Program-made: the position numbers and the translations under genes
In this document: positions 33,894 to 43,331 of the stretch, one piece after another
Numbering within the stretch: position 1 is the stretch's first letter
How the letters are laid out: every line of letters starts with the position of its first letter
The notes under the pieces: model-generated
Told to the model about the DNA's origin: nothing
Database searches by the model: none
What the model saw: the letters and a program-made list of their open reading frames with translations, nothing else
Source of the DNA: Serratia liquefaciens ATCC 27592
GTDB lineage: Bacteria; Pseudomonadota; Gammaproteobacteria; Enterobacterales; Enterobacteriaceae
DNA: 64,000 nucleotides
Direction of reading: 5' to 3'
NCBI RefSeq assembly: GCF_000422085.1
Contig: NC_021741.1
Coordinates: forward strand, 310,001 to 374,000

Positions 33894-34253
33894 ATGGCGG
33901 AGATTATCTTGCAGCGCGTTTATGATTTTACCGGCCCTGCACCGGAGCACTGCTATTTGATTGATCGTTTGTGGCCGCGAGGCATCAGCAAGGAACGATT
34001 GCAGGGCGTGCAGTGGCTAAAGCAGGTTGCGCCGGATAACGCGCTGCGGCAGTGGTTTCATCAACATCTTGACCGGTGGGACGAGTTCGAAAGCCACTAC
34101 CGCTTGCAACTGGCTCAAAACGACGCCTGGCAGCCATTGGTGGCTTTACTAAGACAGGGGCAACCCTTGACCTTACTTTATGGCAGTAAAGACACACAGC
34201 ACAACCATGGCATCGTGCTGCGCGACTTTCTGTTAGGGCAGTTAGTGGATTAA
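33894..34253 (+). CDS. DUF488 family protein (YeaO-like)
   Basis: 119-residue cytoplasmic protein of the DUF488 family, function unknown. Conserved family parts are visible: RVYDF near the start, LIDRLWPRGISKERL, WLKQVAPDNALRQWFHQ, and LTLLYGSKDTQHNHGIVLRDFL near the end. AGGAGCAG precedes the ATG. Its stop overlaps that of the convergent ytfB by 4 bp. It is not in this place in E. coli, so it looks like a lineage-specific gene between rplI and ytfB. Confidence 0.8.
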   Translation: MAEIILQRVYDFTGPAPEHCYLIDRLWPRGISKERLQGVQWLKQVAPDNALRQWFHQHLDRWDEFESHYRLQLAQNDAWQPLVALLRQGQPLTLLYGSKDTQHNHGIVLRDFLLGQLVD

Positions 34254-34918
34254 CGCTCGCGGCGATAGCTGCCGTCGGCCTGGCGGCGGAATAACACCTG
34301 ACTGTTGTCAGCGGTGGTGACAGATAGCGCGGTGATCACGCCGTTGGTATCACGTTCGATACGCACTTCCTGGCCGGCCTTCATGTTGCTGAGCGGCTTA
34401 TCGTTACCTTCCACCTGCGCCATGGCGAAAACTTCGTTCACCGGCAGGTTGTTGTCACGGAAAAGCTGCGCCAGCGTCTGGCCCGGTTGGATCTGGTAGC
34501 GTTGCCAGTTGCCCGCCGGTTCCGGCTCTACAGCGTGCTGCTGCTGAGTGTCGATTTGCAATTCGGCCTGCAAGGGAACGCTGTTTTCCTGCTGGGTGAC
34601 AGGGAATGGCTGTTTTTCCGATGAATACGGCCACAGCAGCGCCAGCAGCAGGATGATGCCAAAAATCAGGGTCCAGCGACGATGAAAATAAGGCAGTGGC
34701 TCCATCCAACCGAAGCCGTCCGGCAGGTGCCAGATCTTCAGCAGTAACGCTTTGATGTTTTGCCCCTTACCGCTTTCCGGTGGTTGTTCTGAATCCGGGT
34801 CTTCTACCGACGCTGGCGCGGAGCCGGGCTTCAGGCGCTGACTGAAATTCAGCCAGGTACGCAACAATGGCTGGTAGATACGGGTGGTCTTCCTTCTCCT
34901 GGGCGAGATTCTGCCCAT
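34250..34918 (-). CDS. ytfB: OapA-domain inner-membrane protein YtfB
   Basis: 222-residue single-pass membrane protein. A basic cytoplasmic N-terminus (RRRKTTRIYQ), then a membrane segment at about 128-148 of the form WTLIFGIILLLALLW, then a C-terminal LysM-like OapA domain (GQTLAQLFRDNNLPVNEVFAMAQVEG). E. coli YtfB has been tied to cell division and glycan binding. Divergent from fklB, as in E. coli. GAGAGG precedes the ATG. Confidence 0.87.
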   Translation of the reverse strand: MGRISPRRRKTTRIYQPLLRTWLNFSQRLKPGSAPASVEDPDSEQPPESGKGQNIKALLLKIWHLPDGFGWMEPLPYFHRRWTLIFGIILLLALLWPYSSEKQPFPVTQQENSVPLQAELQIDTQQQHAVEPEPAGNWQRYQIQPGQTLAQLFRDNNLPVNEVFAMAQVEGNDKPLSNMKAGQEVRIERDTNGVITALSVTTADNSQVLFRRQADGSYRRER

Positions 34919-35206
34919 GGTAACCTCTCTTCAACGGCGTAAAAATATCACGGTACAAAAGGGTGTACCGCCGACCCGATACCCTGTTTTCAGTATAGTC
35001 CGCTAACTGATTGAAGTGAAAGGCAGCAGCAAACCTATACCTGTTGCGGCAGGCGATTCGCCTGGGCGCGCGGGAGCGGGTGTTAACTGAGGGTTATTGT
35101 TTCTTTTTCTACGACAAAAGTCATCATTCTCCACACAAGATTTTACCCGGCATTGCGGCGCTGTTATGCTGCGCTTTCGACTTTTTACAGACTAAAGGAA
35201 AACCCC

Positions 35207-35827
35207 ATGACAACCCCTTCTTTTGACAGCGTTGAAGCGCAGGCGAGCTACGGGATTGGTTTACAGGTCGGCCAGCAGCTGCAAGAGTCCGGTCTGGAAG
35301 GTTTACAACCGGAAGCTTTGCTGGCAGGTTTGCGTGACGCGCTGGAAGGGAATGCCCCGGCGGTTCCGGTAGACGTGGTGCACCGTGCGCTGCGCGAAAT
35401 CCACGAACGTGCGGATGCCGTGCGTCGTGAGCGTCAACAGGCGATGGCCGTTGAAGGCCAGAAATTCCTGGAAGACAACGCCAAACGCGACGAAGTTACG
35501 CTGACCGAATCCGGTCTGCAGTTCTCCGTGCTGGAGCAGGGCAACGGCCCAATCCCGTCCCGTCAGGATCGCGTGCGTGTGCATTACACTGGCCGCCTGA
35601 TTAACGGCGACGTGTTCGACAGCTCCGTAGAGCGCGGTCAACCGGCAGAATTCCCGGTTAGCGGCGTGATCCCTGGCTGGATCGAAGCGCTGACCCTGAT
35701 GCCGGTCGGTTCCAAATGGCAGCTGTATATTCCACACGATCTGGCCTACGGCGAGCGTGGTGCCGGCGCATCCATCCCGCCATTCAGCGCGCTGGTGTTC
35801 GACGTCGAACTGCTGGAAATCCTGTAA
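35207..35827 (+). CDS. fklB: FKBP-type peptidyl-prolyl isomerase FklB (FKBP22)
   Basis: Dimeric prolyl cis-trans isomerase. The ATG at 35207 ([18 protein letters not shown]) with AAAGGAAA upstream gives 206 residues, the E. coli length; the longer open frame from 35153 is unconserved. The N-terminal helical dimer domain (about 1-90) is followed by the FKBP domain, with [35 protein letters not shown] and [18 protein letters not shown]. No signal peptide, so cytoplasmic. Confidence 0.96.
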   Translation: MTTPSFDSVEAQASYGIGLQVGQQLQESGLEGLQPEALLAGLRDALEGNAPAVPVDVVHRALREIHERADAVRRERQQAMAVEGQKFLEDNAKRDEVTLTESGLQFSVLEQGNGPIPSRQDRVRVHYTGRLINGDVFDSSVERGQPAEFPVSGVIPGWIEALTLMPVGSKWQLYIPHDLAYGERGAGASIPPFSALVFDVELLEIL

Positions 35828-35846
35828 TTCTCTAACAGATTTCTCT

Positions 35847-35872
35847 GGGCGCCTTGATGGCGCCCTTGTTTT
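35847..35872. terminator. Terminator after fklB, shared with ytfE
   Basis: GGGCGCC (35847-35853), loop TTGAT, GGCGCCC (35859-35865), then TTGTTTT. It lies at the convergent ends of fklB and ytfE; the T tail is on the plus strand. Confidence 0.8.
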
Positions 35873-36536
35873 ATGCGCCGTTCAGCGCGCGGGGGAACAA
35901 CAGGTTGTTCTCCAGATTGATGTGTTCCATCAGGTCATCAATAAACTCGTCGATACCACCATACAGCGCCTGCCAGGTATTACAGGCACCTTCCGGTGGC
36001 GTCACGTTGTGGGTGAGGAACTTCACCACTTCCAGCTGTTCGCCTGCTTCGTCATGCTCATGTTCCATTACCGAGATCGGCCCAGCCGCCTGCCGGCCCA
36101 TACCCTGCTTGATCATCGGGAACAGGATCTGTTCCTCTTTCATCATGTGATTTTCCAGATCCAGCCGGATCAGGTTCAGCTGTTTCGCCAGACCGCGTGG
36201 ACAGGTGGCTTTGTCGGCATGAACCCGTTCGACTTTTTCCGCCATCAGTACCAGCTCGGCCAGCTGTTCACGGTGCCGCTGATGGAAGCGTGGCAGAATA
36301 TAATCAATCAGTTCACCGAGCGGTGCAGTACGCCAGTCATAGCTTGCTGCCGGTCTGGCGGCGAGGGCGGCCAATTCGCTTTCAAGCTGCTCGAGATCCA
36401 GTCCTTTACGCTCGGCCGCGCGTTGCAGCGTTTGTTTTCCGCCACAGCAGAAATCCAAATCGTTCAGGCGGAACAGGCGTGATGCCCGGGGAATAGCGAT
36501 GGCGAGAGCGCCGAGGGATTGATTACGGTAATCCAT
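35871..36536 (-). CDS. ytfE: Di-iron protein for iron-sulfur cluster repair YtfE (RIC)
   Basis: Haemerythrin-like di-iron protein that repairs iron-sulfur clusters damaged by NO or oxidative stress. An N-terminal ScdA-type domain with Cys30-Cys31 ([11 protein letters not shown]) is followed by a four-helix bundle. The di-iron ligands fall at His85, His106, His130, Glu134, His161, His205 and Glu209, each one residue later than the E. coli set. 221 residues. A near-consensus NsrR operator lies 30 bp ahead of the ATG. Confidence 0.96.
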   Translation of the reverse strand: MDYRNQSLGALAIAIPRASRLFRLNDLDFCCGGKQTLQRAAERKGLDLEQLESELAALAARPAASYDWRTAPLGELIDYILPRFHQRHREQLAELVLMAEKVERVHADKATCPRGLAKQLNLIRLDLENHMMKEEQILFPMIKQGMGRQAAGPISVMEHEHDEAGEQLEVVKFLTHNVTPPEGACNTWQALYGGIDEFIDDLMEHINLENNLLFPRALNGA

Positions 36537-36565
36537 GAGAGTGCCTCTTTAAATGAAAAATCTAT

Positions 36566-36588
36566 AACATGCATTTTAAATGCAATTT
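36566..36588 (-). promoter_or_regulatory. NsrR operator over the ytfE promoter
   Basis: The 11-1-11 inverted repeat AACATGCATTT-T-AAATGCAATTT closely fits the known NsrR pattern of AANATGCATTT half-sites. On the minus strand an extended -10 (TGTTATAGA) overlaps its edge, so bound NsrR would block ytfE. Seen in sequence; binding is inferred. Confidence 0.8.
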
Positions 36589-36655
36589 AAAGGGCGCGCC
36601 AGCGAGAAAAAGGAGTAGATGGCCGGGGGGAACGCTGTGCCTCCCGGCCTACAGC

Positions 36656-38608
36656 TTATTTGCTACTTAAATCAATCTTATAAACTGCGAACCCGATGTT
36701 ATCCGTGCCTTCGGATTTCATTGGATACTGGGCATATGCCTTGATAAACGCTGTCGCTTTCTCGCTTGGCGAGGTTTCAAAGCGAATATCCAGCGGTTGC
36801 GGGCTGCTGAAGGTCGCCAGGCGCCAATTGTTATCCACCTGTGGCCGGACTGCGCCATGCTGCTTGGTTTCAGCGCTGATATAGGCCGCCAACACCGAAC
36901 GGTTCTCGTCCGGCGAAGCGAAGGCTATATGCTGATCGCCAGTGCCAGCGAACTTGCCGCCGTAAGCGCGGTAGTTATTGGTCGCCACCAGGAAGGTGGC
37001 CTTAGGATCAATTGGTTTGCCTTTGAACGTCAGCTGCTTGATACGTTCCGCCTTGTCGTTAATCAACTGGCATTCGCCGTCGTAACGCGCAGGCTGGCTG
37101 ACGTCGATCTGGTAATTAACCCCGTCAATCACGTCGAAGTTATAGGTGCGGAAGCCATCCCAGTTGATCAGGCCCTGCGGTTGGCTGCTGTTGACGTCGA
37201 TTTGATTGAACTGCCCGGCGGAGCACTCCAGCCACTCCTTCACCTCTTTGCCACTGGCTTTTACTACCACCAGGGTGTTGGGGTAGAGGTAGAGATCCGA
37301 AGCGTTACGGAAGGTGAGCTGGCCTTTTTCCACTTCGACGAAGCTGGCCGGATCGTTTTTGCGGCCGCCGACCTTGAACGGTGCTGCCGCTGACAGCACC
37401 GGCAAATCGGCCAGATCCGGGTCGCCCTGAATGTAGTGTTCCACATAGGCTTTCTGCGCGTTATTTACGATTTGTACCGTTGGGTCATCCTGCACCAGCG
37501 CCAGGTAGCTGTACATGTTGTCATCAGCTTTGCCGACCGGCTTGCTGACAAAATCGCGCGTGCCCTTATGATCTTCCGCCAGGACTTTCACCAGCTTGGC
37601 GTCTTCTGCCGCCAGCGATTTCTTGTTCTCTTTGTCGTAGATGGGCCGTGCTTCCGCTTTGGCGGAAGCTACTTTCCAACTGCCAGAGTCGTTGTTCAAC
37701 TGCAGATCGACAACGCCGAGGTGGTCGCCCCACTGGCCGGGCATGACCGCAGGTATGCCGTTCAGCGTGCCCTGGGCAATGTCAGCGCCTTTGATATTGG
37801 CGAAGTCTTTGCTCGGGAATACGGCGTGAGCATGGCCGAACATGATGGCGTCAATGCCCGGAACCTGGCTAAGGTAGTACACCGAATTCTCTGCCATCGC
37901 CTTGTACGGCTCGCTGGACAGGCCGGAGTGCGGGATCGCCACGATCAGATCGGCCCCCTGTTTACGCATTTCCGGCACGTAGCGTTTGGCGGTTTCGGTG
38001 ATGTCGTTGACCTTAACCTTGCCTTGCAGATTGGCCTTATCCCACACCAGAATTTGCGGTGGCACAAAACCGATATAGCCGATGCGTAAACTATGTTCCT
38101 TGCCGTCACGGTCTTTTACCGGCGTATCGACGATAATGTAAGGAGTGAACAGCGGTTTCTGCGTTTTAGCGTCGATCACGTTAGCATTGATATACGGGAA
38201 CTTGGCACCGCTGATGGCGGTTTTCAGGTAATCGAGGCCGTAGTTGAATTCGTGGTTGCCGATATTGCCGACCACATAATTCAGGGTGTTCATGGCCTTA
38301 TAGACAGGATGAATATCGCCGGGCTTCAGGCCCTTGGCCGCCATATAGTCGCCGAGCGGGCTGCCCTGAATGATGTCGCCGTTATCCACCAGTACGCTAT
38401 TGGTGGCCTGCTGGCGAGCCTGTTCAATCAGGCTGGCGGTGCGCACCAGACCGAACTTGTCGGTCGGTTTATCCTTGTAGTAATCGAAGTCCATCATGTT
38501 GCTGTGCAGGTCGGTGGTTTCCAGCACGCGCAGATCGACCGTTGCCGCCTGCGCTGAGGCGCAAACCAGCACAGCGAGGACAGACAACGTCAGCGGACGC
38601 TTCATCAT
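36656..38608 (-). CDS. cpdB: 2',3'-cyclic-nucleotide 2'-phosphodiesterase/3'-nucleotidase CpdB
   Basis: Periplasmic metallophosphoesterase that hydrolyses 2',3'-cyclic nucleotides and 3'-nucleotides from RNA breakdown, supplying nucleosides. I take the ATG at 38608 ([21 protein letters not shown]), which begins a signal peptide and has GGAG upstream; 650 residues (E. coli 647). The open frame from 38758 adds 50 unconserved residues, and 38605 is an equal alternative start. Metal motifs [28 protein letters not shown] and GHAHAVFP are intact; the C-terminal 5'-nucleotidase domain has GRKNDPASF and [14 protein letters not shown]. Divergent from cysQ, as in E. coli. Confidence 0.95.
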   Translation of the reverse strand: MMKRPLTLSVLAVLVCASAQAATVDLRVLETTDLHSNMMDFDYYKDKPTDKFGLVRTASLIEQARQQATNSVLVDNGDIIQGSPLGDYMAAKGLKPGDIHPVYKAMNTLNYVVGNIGNHEFNYGLDYLKTAISGAKFPYINANVIDAKTQKPLFTPYIIVDTPVKDRDGKEHSLRIGYIGFVPPQILVWDKANLQGKVKVNDITETAKRYVPEMRKQGADLIVAIPHSGLSSEPYKAMAENSVYYLSQVPGIDAIMFGHAHAVFPSKDFANIKGADIAQGTLNGIPAVMPGQWGDHLGVVDLQLNNDSGSWKVASAKAEARPIYDKENKKSLAAEDAKLVKVLAEDHKGTRDFVSKPVGKADDNMYSYLALVQDDPTVQIVNNAQKAYVEHYIQGDPDLADLPVLSAAAPFKVGGRKNDPASFVEVEKGQLTFRNASDLYLYPNTLVVVKASGKEVKEWLECSAGQFNQIDVNSSQPQGLINWDGFRTYNFDVIDGVNYQIDVSQPARYDGECQLINDKAERIKQLTFKGKPIDPKATFLVATNNYRAYGGKFAGTGDQHIAFASPDENRSVLAAYISAETKQHGAVRPQVDNNWRLATFSSPQPLDIRFETSPSEKATAFIKAYAQYPMKSEGTDNIGFAVYKIDLSSK

Positions 38609-38864
38609 TTTTGGCTTTCTCCATTCTATTTTTCGAGTTTTATCGCAGAGGGGCATGTAATTAACATTGGTTGTCTCACCAAACTGTGAAGTGTGGCAGA
38701 AAATCGGCCAAGGTATCGGAGGAAATGTCACAGTTGTGACGGCAAAGACTCGAGTCATTACCGAAGGTTAAATCGTTATGATGGATATTCGATGCAAAAA
38801 AAACTAGGCTGCTAGCAATGAGAAAGGGGAAATGGCCCACGGAACTGTCTATCTGAGGTGAATG

Positions 38865-39605
38865 ATGTTAGAAAAAATTTGCCAACTGTCCCGCGAGGCG
38901 GGCGCGGCCATCATGGCGGTGTACAACGGTGAACAACCGCTTGATGTTACACAAAAAAAAGATGACTCCCCGGTGACGGCGGCCGATCTGGCGGCGCACC
39001 ACATTATCCAGCGCGGCCTGGCGGCGTTAACGCCGGACATCCCCTTGCTGTCGGAAGAAGATCCACCGACCTGGGAAGTGCGGCAGAATTGGACGCGCTA
39101 CTGGCTGGTCGATCCGCTGGACGGCACCAAAGAGTTCCTGAATCGCAACGGTGAGTTCACGGTAAATATCGCGTTGATTGAAGACGGGCAGGCGGTAATG
39201 GGCGTGGTTTACGCCCCCGCGATCGACGTGCTGTATCTGGCCGAGCGCGGTAAAGCCTGGAAAGAAGAAAAAGGCCACCGGCAGGAGATTGGCGTCAGCA
39301 ATGCCCATCCGCCATTGGTGGTGGTCAGCCGTTCGCACAGCGACGAAGAGCTGAAGGACTACCTGAAACAGCTGGGCGAACACCAGACCGTTTCCGTCGG
39401 TTCTTCGCTGAAATTCTGCCTGGTGGCGGAAGGTAAAGCGCAGCTCTATCCGCGCTTTGGGCCCACCAATATCTGGGATACCGCCGCCGGTCATGCCGTG
39501 GCCGTGGCAGCCGGGGCACAGATCCACGACTGGCAGGGCAGACCTCTGCTCTATACGCCGCGTGAATCCTTCCTAAACCCCGGCTTCAGGGTTTCGCTGT
39601 TCTAA
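38865..39605 (+). CDS. cysQ: 3'(2'),5'-bisphosphate nucleotidase CysQ
   Basis: Magnesium-dependent, lithium-sensitive phosphatase that turns 3'-phosphoadenosine 5'-phosphate from sulfate assimilation into AMP. Metal ligands match E. coli numbering: Glu64 (LLSEEDPP), Asp83 and Asp86 (DPLDGTKEF), and the C-terminal WDTAAGHAV. Two ATGs stand in tandem at 38862 and 38865; spacing from GAGG (38855-38858) and residue numbering favour the second, giving 246 residues as in E. coli. Confidence 0.96.
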   Translation: MLEKICQLSREAGAAIMAVYNGEQPLDVTQKKDDSPVTAADLAAHHIIQRGLAALTPDIPLLSEEDPPTWEVRQNWTRYWLVDPLDGTKEFLNRNGEFTVNIALIEDGQAVMGVVYAPAIDVLYLAERGKAWKEEKGHRQEIGVSNAHPPLVVVSRSHSDEELKDYLKQLGEHQTVSVGSSLKFCLVAEGKAQLYPRFGPTNIWDTAAGHAVAVAAGAQIHDWQGRPLLYTPRESFLNPGFRVSLF

Positions 39606-39606
39606 A

Positions 39607-40164
39607 TCAGTTCGCCAGCAGCTGGTGCAGTTGGGTCATGACCTGCTGCACCTCTTCTGGCGTCAGGGCGCCGTCTTTGGCGAACTGGATCCTGCCTTGC
39701 TTATCCAACACCACAATGGCCGACCCTTTCGGCTGCAAATCCCAGGCCTTGCGCACGTTGCCGTTGCTGTCGACCACAAACTGCGACCAGGGGAACTCTT
39801 TCTTGCTGTCTTCAATGCTGTTGCGAACAAACACCGCGGTGCCGAGTATCGCGTCGTCGGTATTCACTATTGTCGTCGTTTGGTAACGATCGTGCGGTAG
39901 TTTAGCTTTCTTAATCGCTTCGATCAGCGGATCGTTCATCGCCTTGGCGGAGCTACGGCCGGCAATATGCTGTATGACTCGCACTTTCCCACTGAGTTGC
40001 GCGCTATTCCAGTTTTGATAGCTAAACTTATCATTAGCGTAATTCAACTCTCCCTTATCGCTGACGCCGACCGGCGCGACGCGTTGCTGGAGTTGGAAGT
40101 TGTGCGCAGAGGCTAAAAAGGGGGCAAGCAGCAGGGAAACAATAAGCAGGTGACTTTTTTTCAT
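39607..40164 (-). CDS. ytfJ: Periplasmic thioredoxin-fold protein YtfJ
   Basis: 185-residue secreted protein of unknown function (E. coli 184). The ATG at 40164 starts a clear signal peptide, MKKSHLLIVSLLLAPFLASA; the frame open to 40200 lacks conservation. The mature part resembles the thioredoxin/peroxiredoxin fold (GKVRVIQHIAGRSSAKAMND, then VVLDKQGRIQFAKDG) but has no CXXC, so a redox role is not supported. Its stop lies 1 bp from the convergent cysQ stop. Confidence 0.88.
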   Translation of the reverse strand: MKKSHLLIVSLLLAPFLASAHNFQLQQRVAPVGVSDKGELNYANDKFSYQNWNSAQLSGKVRVIQHIAGRSSAKAMNDPLIEAIKKAKLPHDRYQTTTIVNTDDAILGTAVFVRNSIEDSKKEFPWSQFVVDSNGNVRKAWDLQPKGSAIVVLDKQGRIQFAKDGALTPEEVQQVMTQLHQLLAN

Positions 40165-40490
40165 GCCTTCTCCTTGGAAGGGGAACGGTGCCGACAGCAC
40201 CCGACAGCCTAAAGCATAGGTGGTGATCGGAGGTCTGTCCTGTTAGCTGGATCGCAGTTTCCTCTTCTGGCCGGTAATACCTGTGTTTTGAAGGGATATA
40301 CTGAAAAAGTTATATATTATCATATACAATTCTGTCAAAAAGTGTAAATCCAGTGAAGATATCCGTGCAGAAGTGAACATTATCGTCTTTACTAGGTCTA
40401 CTACATGGCAATCAAGTTGCGTTCTTACTTTAGAGGCTGCCACCTTGGCGGCTCGCTGAGCGCATGGACCAAACGGAGGAGAGTAATAGA

Positions 40491-40697
40491 ATGAGAATCT
40501 TCCAGCGTTATAATCCGTTGAAAGTGGCGAAGTACGTAAAAACCCTGTTTCGTGGCCGGCTGTATATCAAAGATGTAGGCGCGTTCGAATTCGACGAAGG
40601 GAAAATCCTGTTACCGAAAATTCGTGACCGGCGCCACTTCAGCGTGATGTCAGAGGTAAACCGTCAGGTGTTGTTGCTGCAAACTGAGATGGGTTGA
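40491..40697 (+). CDS. ytfK: SpoT-stimulating small protein YtfK
   Basis: 68-residue basic protein. E. coli YtfK binds SpoT and tips it towards (p)ppGpp synthesis under phosphate and fatty-acid starvation. The ATG at 40491 ([20 protein letters not shown]) with GGAGGAGAG upstream gives the E. coli length; an in-frame ATG at 40464 would add 9 residues that include the ribosome site. The conserved [16 protein letters not shown] is present. An ERIC element begins 3 bp after its stop. Confidence 0.9.
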   Translation: MRIFQRYNPLKVAKYVKTLFRGRLYIKDVGAFEFDEGKILLPKIRDRRHFSVMSEVNRQVLLLQTEMG

Positions 40698-40700
40698 TGC

Positions 40701-40827
40701 ATTACCCGTCGCCTTTCAAGCCGCAGCGTTGTTATCTGCACTCACCCACCCCTGTTACTTACTTAAGTAAGCTCCAGGGGATGAGTGGGCTGGCTGCCTA
40801 GCTGCAACTTGAAATTCATAGGGTAAT
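40701..40827. repeat. ERIC element (enterobacterial repetitive intergenic consensus)
   Basis: A 127-bp imperfect palindrome bounded by ATTACCC and GGGTAAT. On the minus strand it carries the ERIC core CCCTGGAGCTTACTTAAGTA, then AGTAACAGGGGTGGGTGAG, then GGCTTGAAAGGCGACGGGTA, which fit the ERIC1/ERIC2 primer regions and the conserved tail. Length equals the full-size ERIC unit. It sits between ytfK and paeA and would be copied into the ytfK transcript. Confidence 0.9.
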
Positions 40828-40855
40828 TAGAGCAACTGAAAAAACTGAAATAATT

Positions 40856-40874
40856 GCGGCCCCGATGGGGCCGC
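40856..40874 (-). terminator. Terminator downstream of paeA (leftward)
   Basis: GCGGCCCC (40856-40863), loop GAT, GGGGCCGC (40867-40874); on the minus strand it is followed by an imperfect T-rich tract (AATTATTTCAGTTTTTT). Confidence 0.65.
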
Positions 40875-40894
40875 TGACGTTTCTACAGTCCGGA

Positions 40895-42226
40895 TCAGGC
40901 AGGGGCGTTGTCTTCTGGCGCCTTCGGCAGTACCGCCGCCGGTTTGTCGCTCAGTTTGGTTACCAGCAACTGGTCAATCTTGTAGCTGTCGATGTCCACC
41001 ACTTCAAACTTGTAGCCGGCGTATTTCACGAAGTCGGTGCGTTTTGGGATCTTGCGCAGCATGTACATCATAAAGCCGCCGATGGTTTCGTAGTTGCCCG
41101 CCTGCGGGAACTCATCAATGTGCAGAACGCGCATCACATCGTCGATTGGCGTACCACCCTCAATCAGCCATGAGCTTTCATCGCGTGCGACGATCTGCTC
41201 TTCCTGGCCTTGACCGACCAGATCGCCCATCAGGGTAGTCATTACGTCATTCAACGTGATGATGCCCACGACCAGTGCATATTCATTGAGAATAACGGCA
41301 AAGTCTTCGCCGGCCGTCTTAAAGCTTTCCAGCGCTTCGGACAGCGTCAGGGTATCCGGCACGATCAGCGCCGCGCGGATTTGCACACCGCTGCTCAGCA
41401 CCAGGCTTTGATTGCCCAGCACGCGGTTCAGCAAGTCTTTGGAGTCAACGTAGCCGACCACCTGATCGATATTGCCGTCGCACACCAGGAACTTGGAGTG
41501 CGGATGGGTCGAGACTTTCTCGATAATGCTTTCTTCGGTTTCACGCAGATCGAAGTAAACCACGCTTTCGCGCGAGGTCATCGACGAAGGTACGGTGCGT
41601 GACTCCAGTTCGAACACGTTTTCGATCAGCTCATGTTCCTGCTTGCGCAGCACGCCAGCCAGGGCTCCGGCTTCCACTACCGCGTAGATGTCGTCGGAAG
41701 TGATGTCGTCCTTGCGCACCATCGGCAGTTTGAACAGGCGGAAGATCAGGTTTGCCATGCCGTTGAAGAACCACACCAGCGGCCGGAAGATCATGATCGA
41801 GAAACGCATCGGGTTGATGATCCGGACGGCGACCGTCTCTGGTGCAATCATACCGATGCGCTTCGGGGTCAAATCTGCGAACAGGATGAACAGGCTGGTC
41901 ACCAGGACGAACGAGCAGATAAAGCTGACTTGCTCCGCCATCTCCGGGGACAAAAAGCGATCGAACAACACCTGGAAGCTAGGGGAGAAGGCAGCATCGC
42001 CGACGATACCACCGAGAATGGCTACGGCGTTCAGACCAATCTGCACCACGGTAAAGAACAGCCCCGGGGTTTCTTGTAGTTTAAGGACTTTGGCGGCATT
42101 GACGTTACCTTCGTCAGCCATCAGTTTCAGTTTAATCTTGCGTGATGCGGCCAGAGATATTTCCGACAGTGAGAAAAACGCACTCACTGCGATCAGAAAA
42201 AGAATCAGTAAAATACTGTTTAACAT
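40895..42226 (-). CDS. paeA: Polyamine exporter PaeA (YtfL), CorC/HlyC family
   Basis: Inner-membrane protein that in E. coli and Salmonella exports putrescine and cadaverine and helps survival in stationary phase. N-terminal DUF21/CNNM membrane domain (about 1-190, several hydrophobic segments starting at ILLILFLIAVSAFFSLSEI), two CBS domains (about 205-330), and a C-terminal CorC_HlyC domain (about 345-425, WLIEGGTPIDDVMRVL). 443 residues (E. coli 447). Related YfjD and CorC-type proteins exist, but position beside ytfK and msrA fixes YtfL. Confidence 0.92.
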   Translation of the reverse strand: MLNSILLILFLIAVSAFFSLSEISLAASRKIKLKLMADEGNVNAAKVLKLQETPGLFFTVVQIGLNAVAILGGIVGDAAFSPSFQVLFDRFLSPEMAEQVSFICSFVLVTSLFILFADLTPKRIGMIAPETVAVRIINPMRFSIMIFRPLVWFFNGMANLIFRLFKLPMVRKDDITSDDIYAVVEAGALAGVLRKQEHELIENVFELESRTVPSSMTSRESVVYFDLRETEESIIEKVSTHPHSKFLVCDGNIDQVVGYVDSKDLLNRVLGNQSLVLSSGVQIRAALIVPDTLTLSEALESFKTAGEDFAVILNEYALVVGIITLNDVMTTLMGDLVGQGQEEQIVARDESSWLIEGGTPIDDVMRVLHIDEFPQAGNYETIGGFMMYMLRKIPKRTDFVKYAGYKFEVVDIDSYKIDQLLVTKLSDKPAAVLPKAPEDNAPA

Positions 42227-42403
42227 AATCTATCCATACGTGCCGACGGGATGACGGCGCTCTTGAGGAAGGGTAGTACATTGTAAAAAAAGTAGTGATA
42301 ACAACCAGAAAGGAGGCTATCAGGCCGCAGATGCGGCCCGCATAGTATAGCAGCAGCCCTACAGGGGCCGCCAGCGGTTAAAAAATTACCGCTGACCAAG
42401 GGT

Positions 42404-43045
42404 TTAGCCCTGGGGTGGCAAACAAACGCCGATGCCGCCCAGGCCGCAGTAGCCTTCAGGATTCTTGTACAGATACTGCTGATGGTCATCCTCGGCATAG
42501 TAAAACGGCAGCGCCGGCACCACTTCGGTGGTGATGGTGCGTTGATCGCCCGCCTCGTTCATGGCCTGCTGGAAACGCTTCAGACTGCTTTCGGCTGCGG
42601 TCTGCTGTTCCGGCGTCAGCGTATAAATTGCTGAGCGATACTGAGTGCCGACGTCGCCACCCTGACGCATGCCCTGCGCCGGATCGTGGTTCTCCCAGAA
42701 CACCTGCAGCAGCTGCTTATAGCTGATGATTTTCGGATCGAATACCACCCGCACCACTTCAGTATGACCGGTCTGGCCGCTGCACACTTCGCGGTAGGTT
42801 GGGTTTGGCGTAAAACCGCCGCTGTAGCCTGCCGCCGTGCTGTACACGCCCTGCTGCTGCCAGAACAGGCGCTCTACACCCCAAAAGCATCCCATGGCGA
42901 AGATAGCCACTTCCATGCCTTCCGGCACCTGGGTCATTGAATGGTGAGTGACCACGTTGAGCGTGGCAACCGGCATGGGCGTCGTGCGGCCAGGCAGTGC
43001 GTTCGCCTTGTCGACGGTTTGTGTTTTATCAAAAAATGGCACCAC
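42404..43045 (-). CDS. msrA: Peptide methionine sulfoxide reductase MsrA
   Basis: Reduces methionine-S-sulfoxide in proteins and as free amino acid. The catalytic Cys53 lies in [20 protein letters not shown] and VVRVVFDP follow, and C-terminal resolving cysteines lie in [15 protein letters not shown]. 213 residues (E. coli 212). Divergent from tamA with 286 bp between them, the same arrangement as in E. coli. Confidence 0.97.
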   Translation of the reverse strand: MVPFFDKTQTVDKANALPGRTTPMPVATLNVVTHHSMTQVPEGMEVAIFAMGCFWGVERLFWQQQGVYSTAAGYSGGFTPNPTYREVCSGQTGHTEVVRVVFDPKIISYKQLLQVFWENHDPAQGMRQGGDVGTQYRSAIYTLTPEQQTAAESSLKRFQQAMNEAGDQRTITTEVVPALPFYYAEDDHQQYLYKNPEGYCGLGGIGVCLPPQG

Positions 43046-43331
43046 GGTTGACTCCTGTTGTCACAGTAAGAATTGACCTAAGACACGGCAGTTCGGTTGT
43101 ATCTAACCGCAACTTTGCCCACAATAAGCTACATATTCAGATTATGAATCAGATTAACGCAGTATTTAGAGCGCCAAAAGCTAAGAATGCGCCAGTTTAC
43201 TGCGGCAGTAAAATCGTAATATGTCGCGTCTGGAATAAGGCTGAAAGGGCTGCCGTCTTGATAGCGCGGAGTATGCCCTGGCACCAGAGTGCGTGTTATA
43301 ACAGGAAAGTAAAATAAATTAAGGAGAACGC

